A DNA stretch of 7,120 bases from an uncultured Collinsella sp. (GTDB lineage Bacteria; Actinomycetota; Coriobacteriia; Coriobacteriales; Coriobacteriaceae): positions 1 to 7,120 of the forward strand of contig UQHR01000057.1 of assembly GCA_900540905.1 (NCBI GenBank), given 5' to 3'. Shown here in pieces: positions 1 to 5,041 of the stretch. Below the pieces are notes generated by a model. The model did not search any database, was not told where the DNA came from, and was given only the letters and a program-made list of their open reading frames with translations. The position numbers and the translations under genes were made by a program. Each line of letters opens with the position of its first letter. Position 1 is the stretch's first letter.

Positions 1-29
1 ACCTTCATTACTCCAACGACGAATTCTAG
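1..29 (+). CDS. C-terminal end of an upstream plus-strand gene (partial)
   Basis: Read from base 3, the first 27 bases give the codons for L-H-Y-S-N-D-E-F and then TAG at 27-29. Two strong inverted repeats follow within 55 bases, as expected after a gene end, and the next gene (rmuC) converges from the other strand. Only eight residues are visible, so the product cannot be named. Other frames also run through this short stretch, and the call rests on the stop codon sitting just before the terminator-like hairpins. Confidence 0.4.
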
Positions 30-40
30 GCGGTGTCCCC

Positions 41-58
41 TCCCTTTCAAGAAAGGGA
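41..58. repeat. 8-bp stem-loop after the plus-strand stop
   Basis: TCCCTTTC (41-48) and GAAAGGGA (51-58) are perfect complements separated by two bases. It lies 11 bases after the TAG at 27-29 and its last base is the first base of the palindrome at 58-83, so the two structures compete for that base. Confidence 0.5.
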
Positions 59-83
59 AGAGGCGGGGCATGCCCCGCCTCTT
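58..83. terminator. Perfect 26-bp palindrome, probable bidirectional terminator
   Basis: AAGAGGCGGGGCA (58-70) is followed directly by its exact complement TGCCCCGCCTCTT (71-83). The GC-rich core is flanked by A's on the left and T's on the right, so it resembles a weak intrinsic terminator on either strand. It sits between convergent genes, the plus-strand fragment at 1-29 and rmuC on the minus strand, which is where a shared terminator would be expected. The U-tract is short (TCTT), so termination strength is uncertain. Confidence 0.6.
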
Positions 84-223
84 ACGCCACATCTCTGCGC
101 GCTACCCACGGTGGAGCGTTTCAGCGGACTGGTGTTTCTCTGAGACATGGGCTTCCTTTCGCGTCTGATAGGGCGAAACGCCATTGTTGCACACTAAAGC
201 GCACTTCAGGCAAGCGCGATGTG

Positions 224-268
224 AAAGGCAGCGGGGTGCCCGCGTTTGCGCCGGTGCCCCGCTGCCTT
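224..268 (-). terminator. Probable rmuC terminator hairpin
   Basis: AAGGCAGCGGGG (225-236) and CCCCGCTGCCTT (257-268) are perfect 12-bp arms around a 20-base loop that can itself fold partly (CGC/GCG). On the minus strand the hairpin starts 7 bases after the rmuC stop codon and is followed by a short TTT run. The stem is strong and the U-tract poor. The remaining bases between this hairpin and the palindrome at 58-83 show no gene or clear element. Confidence 0.6.
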
Positions 269-275
269 GTTGCAA

Positions 276-1631
276 TTAGTCCTCGTCTTCTTGGTCTGTG
301 GAAAGGCCCGCGGGCGTGAGTCCCAAGATCTCATCGGCTTGGTCGGCGTCTTCCAGCGCGTCGATATCCTTGAGTTTGCGCTCCATGACGTTGGTGCGCG
401 TGGTGATAATGCCCTCGACCGTTTTACCCGCGGTCTCGATCTGCTGCTGGGCGCGGCGCAGCGCCTTTTGATAGCGCGGCAGCTCGGCCTTGACGGCGGA
501 GAGCACTCGCAGTACATCGTCGGTGCGTTTTTGCAGCCTAAACGTCTGGTAGCTCATCTGCAGGCTGTTGAGAATGGCCGCCATGGTGCTGGGGCCGGCA
601 ACGTTGACGTGATAGTCGCGGCCCAGGGTCTCGATAAGCCCGGAGCGGCTGACGACCTCGGCGTACAGCCCTTCAAACGGCACGAACATGATGCCAAAGT
701 TGGTCGTTGCCGGCACACTCAGGTACTTTTCGCAAATGTCCTTTGCCTCGCGCTTGACCATGGTGTCGAGCGTCTTGCGCGCAGCCGCCACGGTCTCCGC
801 ATCGCCCGACTCCTGCGCGTCGAGCAAGTGCTCGTACGCGTCGCCCGGGAATTTGGAGTCGATCGGCAGCAGCACGGGATCGCCCTCGTCCACCGGCAGC
901 TTGACGGCAAACTCAACGCGCTCCGAGGCGCCGGGCTTGGTGGCGACGTTTTCCAGATACTGGTCGGGCGTAAGGATGTCCGCCAGAATTGCACCCAGCT
1001 GCACCTCGCCCAAAATGCCACGCGCCTTCACGTTGCCCAGCACGCGCTTAAGGTCGCCCACGCCGGTGGCGATGGACTGCATGTCGCCCAGGCCCTTGTA
1101 CACGGCCTCGAGCTGGTCGCTCACCTGCTTAAACGATGCCGACAGTCGGTCGTTGAGCGTGCGGGAGAGCTTCTCGTCCACCGTCGCACGCATTTGATCG
1201 AGCTGCACGTTGTTGTCTTTGCGGATGGCGCCCAGCTGAGCATCGACCGTTTCGCGCACCTTGTCCAGGCGATGCTCGATACCCTCGCGGTTGGCACCGA
1301 GCTGTTGGGCCGTCTCGCGGCGCAGGTCATCCATCCGGTCACCAGCTTGCGAAAACTCACGTGCGATGGTCAGGTAACGTTGCTGCTCCACGGCCGCATC
1401 TGTCGTCTGCTGCTGCGCGATGGCATTGGCCGTGCGGCGAGTTTCGGCCAGCGCGACGTTCAGGGCATCGAGCGCGTTGTTGGCCTGCTCGAGTGCTGCC
1501 AGCGTTTCCGCGCTACTGTCGCCACGCTCCCGCAACTCGGCACGCAGGCTCTTGAGCTGGAGGGCGCAAGCCACAGCAACCCCCACCGCCACCAAGGCGA
1601 TCACAACAAGCACAATATCAATAGCAGACAT
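276..1631 (-). CDS. rmuC: DNA recombination protein RmuC
   Basis: This 451-residue protein has the family layout: an N-terminal membrane helix at about residues 4-24, a long heptad-rich coiled coil at about 30-195, then the RmuC domain. Domain landmarks are KARGILGEVQLGAIL (202-215), LPIDSKFPGDAY (255-266), FGIMFVPFEGLYAEV (312-326) and the segment around AGPSTMAAILNSLQMSY (345-361). RmuC proteins limit recombination at inverted repeats and are often annotated as possible nucleases; biochemical proof is thin. The ATG at 1631 is chosen because GGAG lies just upstream and the protein then opens with the membrane helix. An in-frame TTG 33 bases upstream would add an unlikely extension. The C-terminus is acidic (DQEDED). 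It starts 51 bases after the HTH gene, so read-through from that pair is possible, and it ends in the hairpin at 225-268. Confidence 0.96.
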   Translation of the reverse strand: MSAIDIVLVVIALVAVGVAVACALQLKSLRAELRERGDSSAETLAALEQANNALDALNVALAETRRTANAIAQQQTTDAAVEQQRYLTIAREFSQAGDRMDDLRRETAQQLGANREGIEHRLDKVRETVDAQLGAIRKDNNVQLDQMRATVDEKLSRTLNDRLSASFKQVSDQLEAVYKGLGDMQSIATGVGDLKRVLGNVKARGILGEVQLGAILADILTPDQYLENVATKPGASERVEFAVKLPVDEGDPVLLPIDSKFPGDAYEHLLDAQESGDAETVAAARKTLDTMVKREAKDICEKYLSVPATTNFGIMFVPFEGLYAEVVSRSGLIETLGRDYHVNVAGPSTMAAILNSLQMSYQTFRLQKRTDDVLRVLSAVKAELPRYQKALRRAQQQIETAGKTVEGIITTRTNVMERKLKDIDALEDADQADEILGLTPAGLSTDQEDED

Positions 1632-1682
1632 AAACTCCGCCCAACAAACCCAATCGAGCACCAATCAAAACCGCGATCAATC

Positions 1683-2246
1683 TTACCCCGCCATACGCAC
1701 CGGGCGCCCGGCCCCTTCTTGGGCGCCCCTCTCCTCCGCATATTCCATAATGCGGCGCGCCGTCTCCCTGCTCACCTTTGAGTCATCACCGGCTAAATAT
1801 GCGTACACGTTTCCTTTATTCAGGCGCAGAGCACGGCAGAGGCCATAGCGCGTTACACCCGATTCCTCCAATGCTTCCAGCGTTTTCTTTCTCATCAGGG
1901 CGTTCACCCTTCTATCGGCCGCCGGCTTTTCTTTCACCGCTCTATACGCACGCCAAACGTTGGCATAACGATTAGGGAGCTCACTTTTGGCGCATAGAGA
2001 CGCCATGCTACCCGCTTGGCCGTACAAGGATAAAACGTCTCGGTAATCCTGTTCCATCCACGAGCCCTCGGATAAGCCCAGAACGTATTCGGCTTTTCCT
2101 TGCGCCAAAGCGAGCAAAAACAGAGGCTCCGCCACGCGCGGCGCATCCGTCGTCGCCTGCTCAACCAATTTTCTAAAACTCAGCGACTGCTGTCCGGATA
2201 GCTCTCGGCAATAGCCTTTTAAGAATCCCTCAAAGGTCAGATTCAA
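1683..2246 (-). CDS. HTH-domain protein, second gene of a small overlapping pair
   Basis: The protein has 187 residues if started at the TTG at 2246. That start is favoured because AAAGGAGG lies 7 bases upstream and the TTG overlaps the stop of the preceding small gene (TTGA). The N-terminal 120 residues are helical-looking and unrecognised. Residues about 120-168 resemble a lambda-repressor/XRE-type helix-turn-helix: KKTLEALEESGVTRYGLCRA, then LNKGNVYAYLAG, then SRETARRIMEYA. A DNA-binding role is inferred from that segment only. The C-terminal tail is Gly/Arg/Ala-rich. A longer upstream in-frame extension to 2366 would run inside the small gene and lacks a better ribosome site. The arrangement of a small protein followed by an HTH protein resembles higBA-like toxin-antitoxin modules or a regulator with a co-translated partner, but I recognise neither family. 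Confidence 0.82.
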   Translation of the reverse strand: MNLTFEGFLKGYCRELSGQQSLSFRKLVEQATTDAPRVAEPLFLLALAQGKAEYVLGLSEGSWMEQDYRDVLSLYGQAGSMASLCAKSELPNRYANVWRAYRAVKEKPAADRRVNALMRKKTLEALEESGVTRYGLCRALRLNKGNVYAYLAGDDSKVSRETARRIMEYAEERGAQEGAGRPVRMAG

Positions 2247-2437
2247 CCGAGCACCTCCTTTTTGTATTGCCTGTATGCACAGACCATCTCTTGATAGCTT
2301 CGCTCCGAAGGCGACGACGCCAGTGCTTCTCCCTCGTCGAATATAAGCCGTTCGAGCAGCCCCCAATCAAGTCGGTCGACGAATGCCTGACTATGAAGAT
2401 CGATGATGTCGTTCGGACGGTAGGCATAGAGCTTCAT
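2243..2437 (-). CDS. Small hypothetical protein, first gene of the HTH pair
   Basis: Starting at ATG 2437 this encodes 64 residues, beginning MKLYAYRPNDIIDLHSQAF and ending YRQYKKEVLG. A GTG directly before the ATG (2440) is an alternative start with better spacing to GGAGG (2449-2453): 8 bases against 11. I do not recognise the family. There is no signal peptide or membrane segment, and the sequence looks like a compact soluble helical protein rich in Leu, Asp and Arg. Its stop TGA shares bases with the TTG start of the HTH protein, which indicates translational coupling and a shared transcript. It could be a toxin of a toxin-antitoxin pair, an antitoxin, or the remnant N-terminus of a larger protein. 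The sequence does not decide. Confidence 0.68.
   Translation of the reverse strand: MKLYAYRPNDIIDLHSQAFVDRLDWGLLERLIFDEGEALASSPSERSYQEMVCAYRQYKKEVLG
2254..2262 (-). promoter_or_regulatory. Ribosome binding site that decides the TTG start of the HTH gene
   Basis: On the minus strand the sequence reads AAAGGAGG, then 7 bases, then TTG at 2246-2244. This near-perfect Shine-Dalgarno lies inside the last codons of the small upstream gene (K-E-V-L-G), so the downstream start is exposed as the upstream gene finishes translation. Confidence 0.75.
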
Positions 2438-2497
2438 CACCGCCAGGTCCTCCAAGAGGAGTCTGCTCTAAATCCTGCTTATACATAGCAAATCCTA

Positions 2498-2526
2498 TTA
2501 TTATTCATCTTCGATAATACTATCAA
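2498..2526 (-). promoter_or_regulatory. Possible promoter of the small gene/HTH pair
   Basis: On the minus strand TTGATA (2526-2521) is followed after 17 bases by TAATAA (2503-2498), in a locally AT-rich stretch (2480-2525) that stands out from the GC-rich surroundings. The -35 matches consensus well and the -10 only partly. A TATTAT at 2512-2517 and a TATAAG near 2480 are alternative -10 elements without good -35 partners. Confidence 0.28.
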
Positions 2527-2540
2527 TCGCACGACAGGAC

Positions 2541-2568
2541 CCACGGGATGCAAGAGTTTTACTCGTGG
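2541..2568. repeat. Stem-loop between the membrane-protein gene and the HTH pair
   Basis: CCACG (2541-2545) pairs with CGTGG (2564-2568), and GAGT can pair with ACTC inside. It lies about 40 bases past the stop of the gene ending at 2609. It lacks a U-tract in the minus direction, so it is at best a weak terminator. No better terminator is visible in 2438-2608. Confidence 0.3.
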
Positions 2569-2608
2569 CGATAATCCCTACACCCTAGAAGTCCTAATGT
2601 GACAAACG

Positions 2609-3043
2609 CTAGCTCTCCCAGCCGGCGCGGATGGTTGTTATGACGTCACCTAGGCGCTGGCCCAGGGCCGCTAGATGCTGAAGCACCTCGTTGGGCGATG
2701 CGCCGTTGAGGATGCACGTGAGGGCATACGACGCCAGAAAGATGGCCGCAAGCCCCAGCGGGATGAGCGCAATCATCGCCAATGTGCGCAGGCGCTGGCC
2801 CAAACGGCGGCGGCGCGCGCGGCGTTTGTCGAACGCGAGCTCCTGCGCATATGAATCTTGCTGTACGGAATAGGCCTCTGGCGCCGATTCATACCCGGGC
2901 ACAGCTGCAGGTACAGCAGCGGGCACGACATTTTGCGCAAAGGGCTGGGCTGCCGCCCCTTGCATTTGCATCTCCATGAGTCGTTGCTGCTGACGCAGCA
3001 TGCGCTCAGCTTGTTGCTGCGGAGTCTCAAGAAACAGATCCAT
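2609..3043 (-). CDS. Single-pass membrane protein of unknown function
   Basis: The 144-residue product starts at ATG 3043, with GGAGG 5 bases upstream; a TTG further upstream overlaps that ribosome site and is rejected. The layout is a Gln/Met-rich head (residues 8-29), a low-complexity Ala/Pro/Val linker (PAAVPAAVPG at 41-50), a highly basic patch KRRARRRR (73-80), one hydrophobic helix at about 87-112, and an amphipathic C-terminal tail. The basic patch before the helix suggests the head is cytoplasmic by the positive-inside rule. The pentapeptide LGQRL occurs on both sides of the membrane helix (81-85 and 127-131). No family was recognised. It could be a small membrane scaffold or a co-factor of another complex. 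No clear promoter was found in the 230 bases upstream, which end at the terminator of the preceding gene. Confidence 0.75.
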   Translation of the reverse strand: MDLFLETPQQQAERMLRQQQRLMEMQMQGAAAQPFAQNVVPAAVPAAVPGYESAPEAYSVQQDSYAQELAFDKRRARRRRLGQRLRTLAMIALIPLGLAAIFLASYALTCILNGASPNEVLQHLAALGQRLGDVITTIRAGWES

Positions 3044-3296
3044 GCTGGCCTCCAAAATCGGAGCATTCGACGCTTACGACCAGCATCCCGCACCGTCATG
3101 ACCGCGACAACGCAATCGCCGGCAATAGCCACAAAGTTTCTTTTGCTCAAAAGCTGTCGAAAAGCTCAACAACTCCCCTACCAGCACTTTCTCTGAGCTT
3201 TTTTCGCCATCAATCTTTTGGCCTTCCACCCTTACGCCAACTGACCAAAATCTAACCAAAAGCTTGACGGAAATTGTGGAGACAGGGACCCCACAC

Positions 3297-3324
3297 AAAA
3301 AGTGCCGCCCCAAAGGGGCGGCAC
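3297..3324 (-). terminator. Intrinsic terminator of the four-helix membrane-protein gene
   Basis: On the minus strand GTGCCGCCCC, a three-base TTT loop and GGGGCGGCAC form a perfect 10-bp GC-rich stem, followed immediately by TTTTTGTGTGG. This is a textbook rho-independent terminator for transcripts coming from 4109-3477. The same stem recurs at 4207-4230. Confidence 0.85.
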
Positions 3325-3373
3325 ACAAACTTATTATCAGCTTTTCTGTAACGAGCATGCGACGACTCAACGC

Positions 3374-3459
3374 CGGAGCGCAGGGCGGGGAAACCTTTGC
3401 CTCGCGCGACCCTGCGAAGCCGTGAGCGAGAGGCAAAGGTTTCCCCGCCCTGCGCTCCG
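3374..3459 (-). repeat. 30-bp perfect long hairpin with conserved loop, copy A
   Basis: The arms 3374-3403 and 3430-3459 are perfect 30-bp complements (left arm begins CGGAGCGCAGGGCGGGG). The 26-base loop contains CCCTGCGAAGCCGTGAGC and can add three inner pairs (3405-3407 with 3426-3428). If transcribed, the RNA would carry a 30-bp uninterrupted duplex, long enough for RNase III. The arms are not related in sequence to those of copy B. Confidence 0.9.
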
Positions 3460-3476
3460 TGGTCGGTGAGGACAGA

Positions 3477-4109
3477 CTACATGCCTGCGAGACCTCGGGC
3501 GGCGGTGGCGCACATAAATGCCAAGACGAGAATCACGAGCGACCCGGCGATGTCTGCCAGCACGCCCATTGCACGGCGTTCAAACAACCAGCTCTCAAAG
3601 TGCGGGGCGACGTTGCGCCAAACACGCCACAGCAAGATGCCCATACCGATGACGCCCGGGATATTGAGCAGTAGGATCTCGGAGCACAAGAGGCCAATCA
3701 GGTTGCCGGCGGCAAAGCCCGCATCGCCCTCGCAGTATTTGCGATAAATCATGTACAACATGTATGCCACAAACGGCTGCAGGCACGCAGAGATAAACGT
3801 AACCACCATCGAGGGGTCCTGAGAAAAGACATCGGTGAGCTTATCCACGCTCGTGGCATCCTTAGAGGCCAGGAACAGGCCAATGACCACCACGGGCACC
3901 ACGCCCAAGATGACCTCGACCAGAGTAAATAACTTGGCAGTCAAATCCTCACTAGCCGAATTCAAATAAGGCGCCCACTCAGGATGAGCATGCGCGCCGA
4001 CCTTCTTGTCTTTCTCGGCACGATCGGCCTTTTTACCCTCGGCAACCCGACGGCCAGGATCCTTGCGAGTTCCCGCCGCAGCCACCCGAGCCCGAGACTT
4101 CTTACCCAT
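3477..4109 (-). CDS. Four-helix integral membrane protein of unknown function
   Basis: The protein has 210 residues from ATG 4109. This start has GATGGGGTG 7-8 bases upstream, while the ATG 15 bases earlier (4124) has no ribosome site. The first 40 residues are soluble and very basic (MGKKSRARVAAAG, RRVAEGKKADRAEKDKK), likely cytoplasmic. Hydrophobic segments follow at about 60-81, 101-122, 133-163 (long enough for one tilted helix or a re-entrant pair) and 182-204. The loop HPEWAPYLNSASEDLTAKLF precedes the first helix. No catalytic motif or known family was recognised; a small transport or membrane-organising role is possible but unsupported. It is preceded by the rubrerythrin terminator and followed by its own module, so it is probably transcribed alone. 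No convincing promoter was found in 4110-4193. Confidence 0.8.
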   Translation of the reverse strand: MGKKSRARVAAAGTRKDPGRRVAEGKKADRAEKDKKVGAHAHPEWAPYLNSASEDLTAKLFTLVEVILGVVPVVVIGLFLASKDATSVDKLTDVFSQDPSMVVTFISACLQPFVAYMLYMIYRKYCEGDAGFAAGNLIGLLCSEILLLNIPGVIGMGILLWRVWRNVAPHFESWLFERRAMGVLADIAGSLVILVLAFMCATAARGLAGM

Positions 4110-4201
4110 ACAAAAACACCCCATCAGGTAGTAGATAAACTAAAAGTCGCTACCCAGTGTACCCCACCCATGAACGGTGCCGTCCCAACCAGCCCCCACA
4201 C

Positions 4202-4230
4202 AAAACGTGCCGCCCCAAAAGGGGCGGCAC
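4202..4230 (-). terminator. Intrinsic terminator downstream of rubrerythrin
   Basis: On the minus strand GTGCCGCCCC, a TTTT loop and GGGGCGGCAC form a 10-bp perfect stem, followed by GTTTTGTGTGG. The stem is identical to that at 3302-3324 and the loop is one base longer. The plus strand also shows a T-run (TTTTTT, 4237-4242) six bases after the stem, so some function in the opposite direction is conceivable. Confidence 0.8.
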
Positions 4231-4280
4231 ACAAACTTTTTTATCAGCTTTTCTGTATCGAGCACTCGACGACCCAAAGC

Positions 4281-4366
4281 GGGCCGGGAGGGCCGGACTA
4301 CCTTCCCTCAACGCGACCCTGCGAAGCCGTGAGCGAGGAGGGAGGGTAGTCCGGCCCTCCCGGCCC
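4281..4366 (-). repeat. 29-bp long hairpin with conserved loop, copy B
   Basis: Arms 4281-4309 and 4338-4366 pair along 29 positions with a single G-T wobble (4303 with 4344). The left arm begins GGGCCGGGAGGGCCGG. The 28-base loop holds the same 25-base core as copy A, flanked by different bases. The stem is very GC-rich at its base. Confidence 0.9.
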
Positions 4367-4387
4367 AGCTCACGCTAGCGCCACGCG

Positions 4388-4927
4388 CTAGTAGTTCACC
4401 ACCTGCTCCTCAAAGTACGCCTTGGGGTGGTTACACACCGGGCACACCTCAGGCGCCTCGGCACCCACATGCAGGTGCCCGCAGTTCAGGCACTTCCACA
4501 CCTTCACGCCCTCACGCTCAAACACCTCGCCCGACTCGATGCGCTCGACGAGCTTGTTGTAGCGCTCCTCATGGGCCTTCTCGACTGCGGCGACACCACG
4601 GAACTTTGCGGCAATCTCGGCAAAGCCCTCTTCCTCGGCGGTCTTGGCAAACTCGTCGTACATCGTGGTCCACTCGTAGTTCTCACCCGCGGCGGCATCG
4701 CGCAGATTGTCCAGGGTATCGGGGACGGCGCCATCGTGCAGATACTTAAACCACAGTTTGGCGTGCTCGGACTCGTTGCCAGCCGTCTCGGCAAAGATGT
4801 TCGAGATCTGAACGTAGCCGTCCTTCTTGGCCTTGGAGGCATAGTAGCGATACTTGGTGTGTGCCTGGGACTCACCGGCAAAAGCAGTCTCGAGGTTCTT
4901 CTTGGTTTGGGAGTTCTCAAAATCCAT
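4388..4927 (-). CDS. rbr: Rubrerythrin
   Basis: The 179-residue protein is a canonical rubrerythrin, a cytoplasmic peroxide-reducing diiron enzyme of anaerobes that draws electrons through its rubredoxin domain. The N-terminal four-helix ferritin-like domain shows the expected ligands: E19 (AGESQAHTKYRYYA), E52 and H55 (ETAGNESEH), E82/E85 (GENYEW) and E116/H119 (VEKAHEERY). The C-terminal rubredoxin-like domain carries CLNCGH (C146, C149) and CPVC (C162, C165). The length matches the family. ATG 4927 is chosen because AAGGGA lies 9 bases upstream and residues MDFENSQTKKNL match the usual start; an upstream TTG overlaps the ribosome site. It is probably a single-gene transcript, since the neighbouring gene ends 114 bases upstream and a terminator module follows. 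No peroxide-sensor operator was recognised. Confidence 0.97.
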   Translation of the reverse strand: MDFENSQTKKNLETAFAGESQAHTKYRYYASKAKKDGYVQISNIFAETAGNESEHAKLWFKYLHDGAVPDTLDNLRDAAAGENYEWTTMYDEFAKTAEEEGFAEIAAKFRGVAAVEKAHEERYNKLVERIESGEVFEREGVKVWKCLNCGHLHVGAEAPEVCPVCNHPKAYFEEQVVNY

Positions 4928-5018
4928 AGGTGTACTTCCCTTCAACGCATACCGCCCGTAGGCTTCGAGCGGCCTCGTCTTTAGGATGCCCTCATGCCGG
5001 AAATCTAAACCTTACAAT

Positions 5019-5041
5019 CCTGTTCTTCAGATTTGCACAGG
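5019..5041. repeat. Short stem-loop just after the glycosylase stop
   Basis: CCTGT (5019-5023) pairs with ACAGG (5037-5041) around a 13-base loop, starting at the base next to the TAG of the glycosylase gene. The stem is only 5 bp and no U-run follows directly, so it is a weak candidate terminator. The 114-base gap 4928-5041 must also hold the rubrerythrin promoter, for which I found no convincing -35/-10 pair. Confidence 0.25.

Larger units (their letters stand above)
3289..3459 (-). repeat. 3'-end repeat module, copy A (long hairpin + spacer + terminator)
   Basis: In the direction of transcription the module starts 17 bases after the stop of the four-helix gene. It comprises the 30-bp hairpin (3459-3374), a conserved spacer of about 50 bases containing CTTTTCTGTA on the plus strand (3325-3373), and the terminator hairpin (3324-3297). 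A second copy at 4194-4366 has the same parts in the same order and orientation. The spacer differs by one single-base indel and about five substitutions. The loop core (3405-3429) is identical, and the terminator stem is identical. Only the long arms differ in sequence. I see no coding potential of its own; short ORFs across it are by-products of the inverted repeat. Confidence 0.85.
4194..4366 (-). repeat. 3'-end repeat module, copy B (long hairpin + spacer + terminator)
   Basis: This is the second copy of the module, beginning 21 bases after the rubrerythrin stop codon. It contains the 29-bp hairpin (4366-4281), the conserved spacer (4280-4231) and the terminator hairpin (4230-4202). Compared with copy A, the spacer has one extra T and a handful of substitutions, the loop core (4312-4336) is identical over 25 bases, and the long arms are unrelated. 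Both copies sit directly after a gene end in the same orientation. Confidence 0.85.

Noticed and set aside
740..753. A 14-base match between rmuC and the long hairpin of copy A (3394-3407)
   Set aside because: A single match of this length in a GC-biased 7-kb window is compatible with chance; the flanks do not match.
246..1781. A 511-codon plus-strand open frame across the rmuC region
   Set aside because: It runs antisense to a clear RmuC protein with family motifs; its Leu/His/Arg/Gly-rich, low-complexity translation is typical of the reverse strand of a high-GC gene.
3275..3295. TGTGG/CCACA inverted repeat upstream of module copy A
   Set aside because: It is only a 5-bp stem with an 11-base loop, overlaps the module's terminator tail, and is not present next to copy B.
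3074..3436. A 120-codon minus-strand frame and similar frames over the repeat modules
   Set aside because: They cross the terminator and long hairpin. The same peptide REAKVSPPCAP appears in frames on both strands only because the arms are inverted repeats. None has a convincing ribosome site.
4427..4984. A 185-codon plus-strand open frame opposite rubrerythrin
   Set aside because: The minus strand encodes rubrerythrin with all metal ligands; the antisense frame is a compositional shadow.
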